DNA of 50,040 nt from JBAVQS01 sp049694275 (GTDB lineage: Bacteria; Chloroflexota; Anaerolineae; UBA4142; SHND01): contig JBAVQS010000117.1 of the NCBI GenBank assembly GCA_049694275.1, forward strand, positions 1 through 50,040, read 5' to 3'. Numbering within the stretch: position 1 is the first letter of the stretch; each line of letters begins with the position of its first letter. Under the pieces are notes generated by a model, which saw nothing but the letters and a program-made list of their open reading frames with translations, did no database searches and was not told the DNA's origin. Shown in pieces: positions 1 through 7,516 of this stretch. The translations under genes and the position numbers were made by a program.

Positions 1-78
1 CGATAGTCCCGTTGCGGTAGTTGGTCCCAAGGAGCTAATCAAGTAATCGCTGTAGAGGTCGAGTAAGTCGTTTTTCAT
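1..78 (-). CDS. IS701/IS4-like transposase, N-terminal fragment cut by the window edge
   Basis: Reading leftward from an ATG at 78, 26 codons are visible, starting MKNDLLDLYSDYL and continuing ISSLGPTTATGLS. The pattern LYSDYLISS followed by TTATGLS is the usual N-terminus of IS701-like (IS4 superfamily) DDE transposases, which cut and paste their own element. The catalytic DDE core lies outside the window. The codons are intact, so the copy may be complete beyond the edge. An AAGG lies next to the ATG as a poor ribosome site. The assignment rests on remembered family resemblance of a short peptide. Confidence 0.62.
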   Translation of the reverse strand, partial: MKNDLLDLYSDYLISSLGPTTATGLS

Positions 79-130
79 CCTTGCAGTTTACACCTGTTTT
101 CAGGGAAAACTGCGTAAGGTGAGTAATGAA
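1..130. mobile_element. End of an insertion sequence (boundary uncertain)
   Basis: The transposase start at 78 lies close to an IS end, so the terminal inverted repeat should fall just to its right. The stretch around 95-125 (a short palindrome TTTTCAGGGAAAA, then CTGCGTAAGGTGAG) has the look of such an end. The other end is outside the window, so neither the repeat nor the target duplication can be confirmed. From 131 to 336 I see no gene, only a weak hairpin (CAGGACA 155-161 with TGTCCTG 174-180). Confidence 0.45.
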
Positions 131-260
131 TCAAATAGCAAAGGCTAATGATCTCAGGACACTTAGAGTCTTATGTCCTGCGGCGAGAGTTGCTTAATGA
201 AGGAGATATGAGATTACTTTGAGCGCGCGCGTTATGGTGGTAGGTAAGTAAGAACAGGAA

Positions 261-286
261 AAGGAGCCAACATTGGCTCCTTTTTT
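261..286 (+). terminator. Intrinsic terminator between the IS and the three-gene cassette
   Basis: AAGGAGCCA (261-269) pairs with TGGCTCCTT (274-282) across a 4-base loop and is followed by a run of T (281-286). No rightward gene ends just before it within the window. It therefore probably insulates the cassette promoter at 337 from readthrough out of the IS side. Confidence 0.75.
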
Positions 287-336
287 GCTTATTTTGAAGC
301 AGTTTTCAGAGTGTCTTCTTCAATCGTGCTTTGACC

Positions 337-365
337 TTGACAGGACAGATCTAAATGAGTATAAT
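337..365 (+). promoter_or_regulatory. Perfect sigma-70 promoter of the 438-1922 cassette
   Basis: TTGACA at 337-342 and TATAAT at 360-365 are separated by exactly 17 bases, a full consensus match at both boxes. Transcription should start near 372, giving a leader of about 65 bases. Such a strong promoter usually needs repression, and repeats of TAACGTT directly follow it. Confidence 0.85.
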
Positions 366-398
366 AACGTTGTAATCGTTAGTAACGGTTATAACGTT
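366..398. promoter_or_regulatory. Candidate operator: repeated TAACGTT over the start site
   Basis: TAACGTT occurs at 366-372 and 392-398, each containing the palindrome AACGTT, with related TCGTTAGTAACGGTTA sequence between them. The block spans the predicted start site of the 337-365 promoter, a classic place for a repressor. The first gene downstream encodes a winged-helix-like protein, so autoregulation is a reasonable inference. Confidence 0.5.
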
Positions 399-437
399 CC
401 AAACGAGAAGGTGATACTACATAGATGGAGGCATAGA

Positions 438-842
438 ATGGAAGACCCACTCACCCAGTTTTGGGTTAAGACCGAACAAGTTGAAGGGGAGGATCGGGCA
501 CTCCTTGCAAGGATGATAATACCGTTTGCTAGCGGAATCCCCGACACAGGCGAGATACGATTCAAGGCAAAAGCTGATACCCTAACCGCAAGACACAAAA
601 TCATCGTGTTTCTGTTGTCAAGGCTTGCCTTGTCGACAATTCCTGAGACCACATTTTCGGCACTTGCTACGCCCAAGGAAATCGAGAACGGCTTGCATCT
701 TCCTGGCGGGACTGTCCGGCCCACGCTTGCCAAACTTCTCGATGACCACATCGCAGTTAAAAAAGGGGACGCTTATATGATTCCATCAGCGAATTTGAAT
801 AGGGCCCACAACGATTTGAAGTCGGTAGTCCAGGAGGAGTAG
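438..842 (+). CDS. Small winged-helix-like protein, first gene of an AT-richer cassette
   Basis: This 134-residue protein is of unknown family. The ATG at 438 is chosen because a clean GGAGG (427-431) stands 6 bases before it; the open frame extends further upstream only through the promoter and terminator. The C-terminal half reads like a winged helix-turn-helix: a helix around ALATPKEIENGL, a recognition-type helix GGTVRPTLAKLLDD (about 85-98), then a short hairpin VKKGDAYMI. This resembles phage- or plasmid-type regulators, although no specific family was recognised. No membrane segment or signal peptide is visible. Codon use is plainly more AT-rich than the core genes to the right. It is followed 65 bases later by another small gene on the same strand. 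A DNA-binding, possibly autoregulatory role is inferred. Confidence 0.7.
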   Translation: MEDPLTQFWVKTEQVEGEDRALLARMIIPFASGIPDTGEIRFKAKADTLTARHKIIVFLLSRLALSTIPETTFSALATPKEIENGLHLPGGTVRPTLAKLLDDHIAVKKGDAYMIPSANLNRAHNDLKSVVQEE

Positions 843-907
843 GTAAACCGCATTAGTGAAAATCGTCCAAGCGGAAACGAAAGAACATCATAAAAGGAGT
901 TGCCGTA

Positions 908-1408
908 ATGACCAAACAATCTCAGGACCAATCGTCACACGAGGAGACCGAAACGGTCCAAAGCATCGTCTCCATGCTCAAACCATATTCGACTTCTATC
1001 CGTGAGAAGGTATTGTCTGCTGTTTGTCAGCATCTCGGGATAAGGGCTGTTTTGGAGGACAATCGATCAATCGCGACACCGAGGTCATATCTCAAGCCCA
1101 AGTTCCAGAAGACAATTGCTGAGTTGAAAAGGGAAAAACAACCGAAATCAGCGACACAGATGGCGGCGGTAGTTGCCTATTATCTCATGGAGGTCGCGCT
1201 AGAGGACCAACGAAAGCAGACGATAACTATCGACGACATCAGAACGCACTTCAAGAAGGCGGATTTTGACCTACCAAAGAGTGTCAAAGATATTTTGCCA
1301 CATGCTGAGGATTCTGGCCTCTTTGAGTACTTGAGTGATGGCCAATACAAGCTCACTGGATCAGGGTACGATTTGGTCGATAAGAAATTACCTGTGAAGA
1401 AAAGTTAG
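908..1408 (+). CDS. Hypothetical protein with helix-turn-helix-like C-terminus (cassette gene 2)
   Basis: This protein has 166 residues. The start is set by AAAGGAG (893-899) 8 bases before the ATG. The N-terminus is polar and acidic. A helical middle follows (TSIREKVLSAVCQHLGI, then TQMAAVVAYYLMEVA). The last 65 residues (IDDIRTHFKKADFDLPKSVKDILPHAEDSGLF, in two parts, then GQYKLTGSGYDLV) have the rhythm of a winged helix: two helices, then a beta hairpin reading 'G.Y.LT..G'. No catalytic motif, signal or membrane segment is seen. I do not recognise the family. It lies between two other small genes of similar composition and is probably in one operon with them. Function unknown; a nucleic-acid-binding adaptor is possible. 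Confidence 0.72.
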   Translation: MTKQSQDQSSHEETETVQSIVSMLKPYSTSIREKVLSAVCQHLGIRAVLEDNRSIATPRSYLKPKFQKTIAELKREKQPKSATQMAAVVAYYLMEVALEDQRKQTITIDDIRTHFKKADFDLPKSVKDILPHAEDSGLFEYLSDGQYKLTGSGYDLVDKKLPVKKS

Positions 1409-1466
1409 GGGTGTGTTAGTGCTAATACATAATTTCTTGTATCAGAACATTGAAGGAGCAAGCACC

Positions 1467-1922
1467 GTGACCGAAAATTCAAAGTCGCGTAAATATCCGT
1501 TCGCAGCACCCGAGAGCATGGCCGAGACAATGGAATTTGCCCGTCATCCGACCTGGCAACGCACAATCAACTTGGCTTTACTCAAGAAGATGGGCATTGC
1601 TCAAAACAACGAAGCGAAGGTAACGAGTGCGCTGCGTTTTCTGGGGATCATTGACGAAAAGGGGGAGCCAACGCCCGAGTTTGATTCCTTGAAAACCGAT
1701 TACCAAGGTACGATGAAGCGTTTGGTGAAGAAAGCGTACTCGGAATTGTTTGATACTTTCACGGCCGATATGATTACTCGAGATCGCCTATTGAGCTTCT
1801 TTGGAAAACCAGAGCAGGGAGCACAGCGACGCTCCTGGCTGTTTATCTGGCTTTGTAGTGAAGCAGGAATTGAACTTCCCAACGTAGAGACCAAAGCTCG
1901 GCAGAAGCAGAGTAAGGTATAA
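1467..1922 (+). CDS. DUF5343-like protein (cassette gene 3)
   Basis: This protein has 151 residues. A GTG at 1467 is preferred because GAAGGAG (1452-1458) lies 8 bases before it; an upstream ATG at 1413 has no ribosome site. The pattern 'TWQRTINLALLKKMGI', 'VTSALRFLGIIDEKGEPT', then 'LVKKAYSELFDTF' matches my memory of DUF5343, a family of small helical proteins of unknown function with a winged-helix-like fold. No enzymatic residues are apparent. The gene closes the cassette; 57 bases after its stop begins a long perfect hairpin at 1980. The AT-richer composition and the neighbouring IS suggest horizontal arrival. Confidence 0.7.
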   Translation: MTENSKSRKYPFAAPESMAETMEFARHPTWQRTINLALLKKMGIAQNNEAKVTSALRFLGIIDEKGEPTPEFDSLKTDYQGTMKRLVKKAYSELFDTFTADMITRDRLLSFFGKPEQGAQRRSWLFIWLCSEAGIELPNVETKARQKQSKV

Positions 1923-1979
1923 GGAGAGGCGTAGGTTAGCTGGCTATTAAAAACGTTCAAGAACCATTGGAGCTTTGTT

Positions 1980-2019
1980 AGTGCGAGCGCTGTCACAGCA
2001 GCATGACAGCGCTCGCACT
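1980..2019. repeat. 16-bp perfect inverted repeat after the cassette
   Basis: Bases 1980-1995 (AGTGCGAGCGCTGTCA) are the exact reverse complement of 2004-2019, with an 8-base loop CAGCAGCA. There is no T-run, so it is an unusual terminator at best. It could also be a site bound by a protein or the end of a mobile cassette, since composition changes from AT-richer to GC-rich close to it. The rest of 2020-2150 holds no convincing gene. Confidence 0.8.
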
Positions 2020-2150
2020 TCACGAATATATTCCTTCTTCCATCAACCTCATCCGCCACGGCCGCGAGATCTGCGAAGCGGGTCTAGACAGTCCAGGACG
2101 GCGGCGCGATAATACGAGCCCAATCACAAGTCCATCCATAAAGGATTCTG

Positions 2151-3581
2151 ATGCGTCTACTCGAAATAGTAATTCTGCTGTTGAATCTGGTCGCCTTGTC
2201 GACGGTGTTCTTCCTGCTTCCTCCCTCACTTCACTGGTTGCGATTTTTACCTGCCGTGATCGTCGTGATCACACTCGTGCATTTAATCGTGGAACAGTAT
2301 CGCTGGCAGATGGTCCCCTCGTACGTGCTGACCGCCGCGCTGTTCCTGCTCGCCCTGCCCGGTCTGTTGCAAGGCACTGACAATCTCCCGGTGCGCGGAG
2401 CACTCGCGGCGGTCGCCGGCGGGGTTGGGTTCCTGTGGTGGCTCGTCGCGGTCGCTTTGCCCATCGTGTTGCCGGTGCCCGTTTTGCCAACGCCGCCCGG
2501 TCCGTATGCAATTGGTTCCGTCCTGTACGATTGGACGGACGCCACGCGCCCCGAAACCTATTCGTCCGATCCCAATGCCAGGCGCGAGTTGATGGTTCAA
2601 ATCTGGTATCCCGCACAACCGCCATCAGATGCCAGGACCATTCCATTGCTGGACAATTTCGATGTGGCCTTGCCCGCGTTCGCCAATTTCCTCAAGATGC
2701 CTCCCTTTGCGCTGGATCATTTGCGCCTGGTGCGTACGCATACGTACGGCGACGCGCCGATTCGGAACGACGGAACGCCGTACCCCATAGTCATTTATTC
2801 GCACGGCTATACCGGCTACCGTAACGCCAGCTTTAATGAGATGGAAGCGCTGGCAAGCTCGGGTTATATTGTGGTCGCCATTGACCACCCCTACGCCTCA
2901 GCGTTCACGGTTTTCTCGAACGGGCACGCCGTGTTGAATGATCCCGCGATATTGCCTCCGACGGGACGGAATCAACCTGGCGATCAAGCAATGCGCGAAA
3001 AGTTGCAAGCGACGGTGGTCGCCGATGAGCGTTTCGTGATGGATCAATTGCAGCGCTTGAACGCGGGACAACTGGATGCGCGCTGGGCCGGAAAACTCGA
3101 CCTGCAGCGAATCGGTTTGACAGGCGTCTCGCTCGGCGGCGGGGCGATGGTCTGGGCCTGTCAGCTCGACGCGCGCTGCAAAGCCGGTCTTGTCCAGGAT
3201 GGCTGGTATGAGCCACTGCCCGCGGCCATGGTCTCGGCGCCCTTACGCCAGCCGTTCATGTTCATGCAAAGCGAGACAACCATGTGGAAGATGGACAATC
3301 TCGCGCGTCTCGACACGCTGTATCAAGGCGCCGGCGGGCCCGCGTTTCATCTCAAGCTCGCGGGCGTCCTCCACGATGACTTTGGCGATTATCCACTTTT
3401 GACGCCGCTCGGCGCGCTGCTGCCCGAACGCGGCGCGCTGAACGGCGAACGCACCGTACATATTGTGGATGCTTATCTGATCGCGTTCTTTGACAAGTAT
3501 CTCAAAAACCAACCGTCATCCCTTTTGAATGGACCGTCGCGCGACTATCCCGAAGTGCAGTTCGAGTCGCGCGCACACTAG
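2151..3581 (+). CDS. Membrane-anchored PAF-acetylhydrolase-like alpha/beta hydrolase
   Basis: This protein has 476 residues. The N-terminus holds three or four hydrophobic segments within the first 110 residues (from LLEIVILLLNLVALSTVFFLL to GVGFLWWLVAVALPIVL). A proline-rich linker then leads to an alpha/beta hydrolase domain. The opening 'RELMVQIWYPA' and the oxyanion motif IYSHGYTG are typical of the platelet-activating-factor acetylhydrolase isoform II family. The nucleophile elbow is GVSLGG, and a late His occurs in LHDDFGDYP. Family enzymes cleave short or oxidised acyl esters of phospholipids, and the membrane anchor suggests action at the membrane surface. AAAGGA precedes the ATG at 2151. 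It stands alone, between the cassette and ctaA. The substrate cannot be read from sequence. Confidence 0.85.
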   Translation: MRLLEIVILLLNLVALSTVFFLLPPSLHWLRFLPAVIVVITLVHLIVEQYRWQMVPSYVLTAALFLLALPGLLQGTDNLPVRGALAAVAGGVGFLWWLVAVALPIVLPVPVLPTPPGPYAIGSVLYDWTDATRPETYSSDPNARRELMVQIWYPAQPPSDARTIPLLDNFDVALPAFANFLKMPPFALDHLRLVRTHTYGDAPIRNDGTPYPIVIYSHGYTGYRNASFNEMEALASSGYIVVAIDHPYASAFTVFSNGHAVLNDPAILPPTGRNQPGDQAMREKLQATVVADERFVMDQLQRLNAGQLDARWAGKLDLQRIGLTGVSLGGGAMVWACQLDARCKAGLVQDGWYEPLPAAMVSAPLRQPFMFMQSETTMWKMDNLARLDTLYQGAGGPAFHLKLAGVLHDDFGDYPLLTPLGALLPERGALNGERTVHIVDAYLIAFFDKYLKNQPSSLLNGPSRDYPEVQFESRAH

Positions 3582-3612
3582 CCCATGCCTCTTTGTTTGT
3601 CGGGAGATTGGG

Positions 3613-3618
3613 TATAAT
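3613..3618 (+). promoter_or_regulatory. -10 box of a likely ctaA promoter
   Basis: TATAAT stands 39 bases before the ctaA ATG, in the only gap between the hydrolase and ctaA. A -35 box is weak (CTTTGT at 3591-3596, spacing 16). This is supported by the exact -10 match and its location only. Confidence 0.5.
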
Positions 3619-3656
3619 CAAGATATGGCATTGATACCGATTCGGAGTGAAGCATA

Positions 3657-4640
3657 ATGTCTGCACGCACATTCAAGCTGGACCGCTTTGCGCTGTATGC
3701 CTGGATTGTCCTGCTCTATAACCTGGTCGTCATCCTCTGGGGGACATTCGTTCGCGCCACCTCCTCCGGGGCCGGCTGTGGGGAACACTGGCCGTTGTGC
3801 AATGGGGAGATCGTTCCGGTCGCGCCGCAACTGGCGACGATCATCGAGTTTGCGCACCGCACGACTTCGGGTATAAGCCTGGTGCTGGTGGCTCTGCTCG
3901 TCATCTGGGCATTCCGCCGGTATCCCAAAGGACATCCAGTCCGTTTTGGGGCAACCGGATCGGGCATCTTTATCATCACCGAGGCGCTCGTCGGCGCGGG
4001 GTTGGTTTTGTTTGGTTGGGTCAACCAGGATCAATCAGTATATCGCGTCGTCTCGATCTCGGTCCACCTCGTCAACACCTTTCTCCTTTTGAGCATGATG
4101 ACCCTCACCGCCTGGTGGGCATCGGGCGGCGCGCCGGTTCGGGTTCGCGGGCAGGGCGCGTACAGGTGGGCGCTCGCCATTGCCCTGCTTGGGGTCGGAA
4201 TCATCGGCATGACCGGCGCCATTACCGCGCTGGGCGATACGCTTTTTCCATCCGGGTCCTTGATCGAAGGACTGCAACAGGACAGTTCACCCACGGCCAG
4301 CTTTTTGATTCGATTACGCGTGATTCATCCGGTGATTGCCGTGATCGTCGCCAGCTATCTGCTCCTGCTTCTCGGGTGGTTGAACGAACGCGCCATCGCG
4401 GCCAGAGCCGGTCGTTTCGAGTGGCTCGTTCGCGCGCTCGTGGTCATTCAAGTTGCGGCCGGGGCAATCAACGTCATTCTACTCGCCCCCATCTGGATGC
4501 AGCTTGTACACCTGCTGCTCGCCGACTTGGTATGGATTATGCTGGTGCTGTATTCCGCCTCCCTGCTCAACGCGGACCTAGCGACAGCGACAGGGCGCAA
4601 GGTGGAAAAACAAGGACCCGTTGGGGCGACCGCGGAGTAG
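3657..4640 (+). CDS. ctaA: Heme A synthase (COX15/CtaA family)
   Basis: This 327-residue membrane protein has about eight hydrophobic segments. CtaA oxidises the C8 methyl of heme O to a formyl group, giving heme A for aa3-type cytochrome oxidases. Diagnostic features are WGTFVRATSSGAGCGEHWPLCNG, given here as WGTFVRATSSGAGC then GEHWPLCNG (residues 28-50, with the Cys pair of the first periplasmic loop), and EFAHRTTSG with a heme-ligating His. Later His residues follow in ISVHLVNTF, VIHPVIAV and QLVHLLLADL. Length and the two-half layout fit the family. No oxidase subunit genes or ctaB lie beside it here, so it is a detached member of the oxidase assembly set. It depends on the heme made by the operon at the right end of the window. 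Confidence 0.93.
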   Translation: MSARTFKLDRFALYAWIVLLYNLVVILWGTFVRATSSGAGCGEHWPLCNGEIVPVAPQLATIIEFAHRTTSGISLVLVALLVIWAFRRYPKGHPVRFGATGSGIFIITEALVGAGLVLFGWVNQDQSVYRVVSISVHLVNTFLLLSMMTLTAWWASGGAPVRVRGQGAYRWALAIALLGVGIIGMTGAITALGDTLFPSGSLIEGLQQDSSPTASFLIRLRVIHPVIAVIVASYLLLLLGWLNERAIAARAGRFEWLVRALVVIQVAAGAINVILLAPIWMQLVHLLLADLVWIMLVLYSASLLNADLATATGRKVEKQGPVGATAE

Positions 4641-4668
4641 TTGCAATCTGCCCCGACTGGAGTAGAAT
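4641..4668 (+). promoter_or_regulatory. Promoter of the PBP gene with a very short leader
   Basis: TTGCAA (4641-4646) and TAGAAT (4663-4668) are spaced 16 bases apart. The predicted start near 4675 leaves only about 6 bases before the ATG at 4681, and no ribosome site is present. The mRNA is probably leaderless or nearly so. Confidence 0.55.
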
Positions 4669-4680
4669 CGTTTATGTACC

Positions 4681-6873
4681 ATGTTTGATTTGAATGAACC
4701 TACAAGCCGTCGGGCTTTTCTCAAGCTGTTCGGATTGAGCACGTTGGCCGTTATCCTGCAAGCCTGTAGTCCTCCTCCCTCTTCTCCGACGACGACATCG
4801 GCAGCCACGCCAACAATTCCCCCGACTCTATCTCCAACCCCGATGCCGGCCAATGGCACAGCCCGCGCGTTTATCGATGCCTGGGGCAAGGGCGATTACG
4901 CGTCGATGTACGGGATGCTCTCTTCAAGCGCACAGACAGCCATCTCGCAGGACGATTTCGTCAAGCGCTACCAATCCATCGCCGCCGAAGCGACCGTCAC
5001 GACCAACCAACCGCAACTGGTCTCTGTGAATGAGGATGGCAGCACTGCAACCGTCCAATTCAAAACCCACCTGAACACCGCGCTCTTTGGCCCGATTGAC
5101 GAGGACAATGCCTTTTCGATGGTGCGCGAGGGAAATCGCTGGGGTATTGTCTGGTCGCCGGCGGTCATTCTCAAGGACCTTGGCGCCAACAACAGCCTGA
5201 GACTCCTCACGCAAAAATCGACGCGCGGCAATATTTACGACCGCAACGGGCAGCCAATTGCCATCGGGCAGCAGGCCATCCTGGTCAGTCTCTGGCCGGC
5301 CGAGATGCGGCGCAACCAGGCAGAGGCCAAGGTGCTGGCTGCGCTCGCGCCTGTGCTCAACCTCAGTCAATACGAGATCCAGCGCCGCTATGGCAACGCC
5401 AACCCCGAGTGGAAAGTGGCGATCGCCACGATCTCGAAGGATACTGCGCAGGCAAACGCGGACGCCCTCTCCTTGCCCGGAATCGTGCTGGAACAACAGG
5501 ATGCGCGCGCCTATTCTGCCGGCGCAGTCGCCGCGCATATTGTGGGTTATGTCGGGCAGATCACCGGCGACGAACTGGGGCAGTTCTACGCCCAAGGCTA
5601 TCGGGAAGGAGATATGCTGGGCCGCACCGGCCTGGAAAAGGCAGGCGACAAGTATCTCACAGGGGTGCGCGGCGGACGGCTTATCATCGTCGGCGCCAAG
5701 GGCGAGGAACTGGGGACCCTCAAGGAACAGGAGGCCCAACAGAGCTCTAGTATTTATTCGACCATCGATCTCAACCTGCAAACGGCAGTGGATACGATTC
5801 TCGGCCAAAGGCGTGGCAGCATCATTGTGATGAACGTCAAGACCGGTGAGGTCCTGGCGATGGTAAGCCACCCCGCCTATGATCCGAATGCGTTCGTCGA
5901 CAATACGCGCCAAAAAGAGCGTCAGAACGTTCTTACCAGCCCGGCCAAGCTGTTACTCAACCGCGCCAGTCAGGGCGCCTATCCGCAGGGTTCGGTTGAA
6001 AAGATCATCACCATCGCGGCGGCATTCGAGCGCGGCGGTCTCGGCCAGTACACCCCCTTTGTCTGCAATGGGACATGGAACGGAACCGGCATCCCCAAGG
6101 CTTGCTGGATCGCCGCGTATGGGCGCACGCATGGCGCCATCGGCCTCGCGCACGCTCTGACGGCTTCATGTGATATTACGTTTTACCAGGTCGGGGTCCG
6201 GCTCGACAAGATCAACCAGCGGCTCATGTCCACTTTTGCGCTCGCTTTCGGCCTCGGCTCGGCTACCGGAATAGAGATCGAAGAGAATGCCGGGCATGTG
6301 CCTGACCCTCAAGATCAGCAGCCCTGGATTCTCAATGACGCGGCCGACACCGCCATCGGGCAGGACACCTTCCTCACCTCGCCGCTCCAGATCGTCGATT
6401 TCGTCGCCGCCGTCGCCAACGGCGGCACGCTCTGGAAGCCGCGCCTCATCTCCAAGGTGCAGGATCTGGCCAATGGGACCGAGCAGCAGATGCCCTCCGA
6501 AAAACGGGGGACGCTGCCCGTCAGCGGCGGCAACCTCCAAATCATCCGCGATGCACTCAAGGGGGTGACGACGGACAAGGATGGCACTGCCAAGTTTGTG
6601 TTTGATGGACTGCCGATCATCTGCGCGGGCAAGACCGGCACCGCTCAGGTGCCCGGCGCGGCCGCCCCGCACGCCTGGTTCGCCGGCTATGCGCCAGCGG
6701 ATGCGCCACAGATCGCCTGCGTCGTCATGGTCGAGAACGGCGGCGAGGGAAGCCAGGCCTCCGCGCCGCTCTTTCGCAAGGTGATTGAGAAATACTTTAA
6801 CGTCAAGGCGGTAACACCAACCCCCGGCAAAGGCAAGCCGACGCCGACCCCGGTTATCCAACCAGGAGATTGA
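4681..6873 (+). CDS. Class B penicillin-binding protein with MecA-type N-domain, Tat lipoprotein
   Basis: This protein has 730 residues. It opens with a twin-arginine signal (SRRAFLKLFG) ending in a lipobox (LQAC, Cys29), so it is probably folded before export and lipid-anchored outside. A Ser/Thr/Pro linker follows. Next come an NTF2-like MecA_N domain (about 55-165), a PBP dimerisation domain starting at TRGNIYDRNGQPIA, and the transpeptidase domain. Active-site motifs are SVEK (Ser438 nucleophile, Lys441), SCD (496-498, where most enzymes have SxN) and KTGTAQ (651-656). It crosslinks peptidoglycan peptides. The C-terminus is a Pro/Thr-rich tail (PTPGKGKPTPTP). It ends 13 bases before rlmE. 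The Asp in place of the usual Asn, plus Tat targeting, are unusual. Confidence 0.9.
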   Translation: MFDLNEPTSRRAFLKLFGLSTLAVILQACSPPPSSPTTTSAATPTIPPTLSPTPMPANGTARAFIDAWGKGDYASMYGMLSSSAQTAISQDDFVKRYQSIAAEATVTTNQPQLVSVNEDGSTATVQFKTHLNTALFGPIDEDNAFSMVREGNRWGIVWSPAVILKDLGANNSLRLLTQKSTRGNIYDRNGQPIAIGQQAILVSLWPAEMRRNQAEAKVLAALAPVLNLSQYEIQRRYGNANPEWKVAIATISKDTAQANADALSLPGIVLEQQDARAYSAGAVAAHIVGYVGQITGDELGQFYAQGYREGDMLGRTGLEKAGDKYLTGVRGGRLIIVGAKGEELGTLKEQEAQQSSSIYSTIDLNLQTAVDTILGQRRGSIIVMNVKTGEVLAMVSHPAYDPNAFVDNTRQKERQNVLTSPAKLLLNRASQGAYPQGSVEKIITIAAAFERGGLGQYTPFVCNGTWNGTGIPKACWIAAYGRTHGAIGLAHALTASCDITFYQVGVRLDKINQRLMSTFALAFGLGSATGIEIEENAGHVPDPQDQQPWILNDAADTAIGQDTFLTSPLQIVDFVAAVANGGTLWKPRLISKVQDLANGTEQQMPSEKRGTLPVSGGNLQIIRDALKGVTTDKDGTAKFVFDGLPIICAGKTGTAQVPGAAAPHAWFAGYAPADAPQIACVVMVENGGEGSQASAPLFRKVIEKYFNVKAVTPTPGKGKPTPTPVIQPGD

Positions 6874-6886
6874 GGAGGCATCGAGC

Positions 6887-7516
6887 ATGCCAAAGGACTG
6901 GCGCAAACAGCAGGGGCAGGACACCTACTTCAAAAAGGCCAAACAAGAGGGCTACCGAGCGCGGTCGGTCTACAAGCTGCAAGAGATCAACGAGCGTCTG
7001 CACCTCATCCGCCGAGGGTCGATTATCCTCGACCTGGGCGCGGCCCCGGGGAGTTGGAGCCAGTTGGCAACCCAGTTAGCCGGCATGGGGGGCCGCGTGA
7101 TCGCCGTGGACCTCTCTCCGATCGATCCCTTACCCGGCGTGACGGCGATTCAGGGCGACATTTTCAAGACTGAAACCATCCAGGTGATCGCGAGCCTGTT
7201 GCCCAATGGCGCAGATGTCGTGCTCTCGGATGTCTCGCCCAAAATCTCTGGAATCAAGCTGAGCGACCATGCCCGCTCAATCGAGCTGGCGAGCGCTTCA
7301 CTGGCAGCCGCCCTGCGGTTTCTCCACCCCGGCGGCTCTTTTGTCGTCAAGGTATTCCAGGGCGAGGATTTTCCCGCATTCGTCAACTCGGTCCGCGCCC
7401 ATTTTGAAACGGTCAAGATTATGCGGCCCGAAGCCTCGCGCGAAGAGAGCAACGAGCACTATGTGGTAGGACTGCGAATGAAAGCTAACTCACCCAGCTC
7501 GCAAAAATCGCCGTAG
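6887..7516 (+). CDS. rlmE: 23S rRNA 2'-O-methyltransferase RlmE (FtsJ/RrmJ)
   Basis: This protein has 209 residues, the usual length. RlmE methylates the 2'-O of U2552 in the A loop of 23S rRNA late in 50S assembly. The catalytic K-D-K-E set is visible: Lys30 (SVYKLQEI), Asp115 (VLSDVSP), Lys155 (FVVKVFQG) and Glu190 (SNEHYVVG). The SAM-binding loop is DLGAAPGSWSQ (49-59), with an acidic end at Asp75 (AVDLSP). AGGAGG (6869-6874) lies upstream, and the gap to the PBP stop is 13 bases, so the two are probably cotranscribed. The 3' end overlaps the convergent methyltransferase gene by 32 bases. Confidence 0.95.
   Translation: MPKDWRKQQGQDTYFKKAKQEGYRARSVYKLQEINERLHLIRRGSIILDLGAAPGSWSQLATQLAGMGGRVIAVDLSPIDPLPGVTAIQGDIFKTETIQVIASLLPNGADVVLSDVSPKISGIKLSDHARSIELASASLAAALRFLHPGGSFVVKVFQGEDFPAFVNSVRAHFETVKIMRPEASREESNEHYVVGLRMKANSPSSQKSP

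Noticed and set aside
273..437. Extended N-terminus for the first cassette gene
   Set aside because: It would translate a terminator stem and a perfect promoter; ATG 438 has GGAGG.
1413..1466. Upstream ATG start for the DUF5343-like gene
   Set aside because: No ribosome site; GTG at 1467 has one and gives the family-like N-terminus.
2003..2380. 125-codon frame between the cassette and the PAF hydrolase
   Set aside because: Ser/Arg/Thr-rich without motif; overlaps the 1980-2019 hairpin and the real hydrolase start.
4924..5913. 329-codon minus-strand frame inside the PBP gene
   Set aside because: Shadow of a well-supported transpeptidase; composition only.
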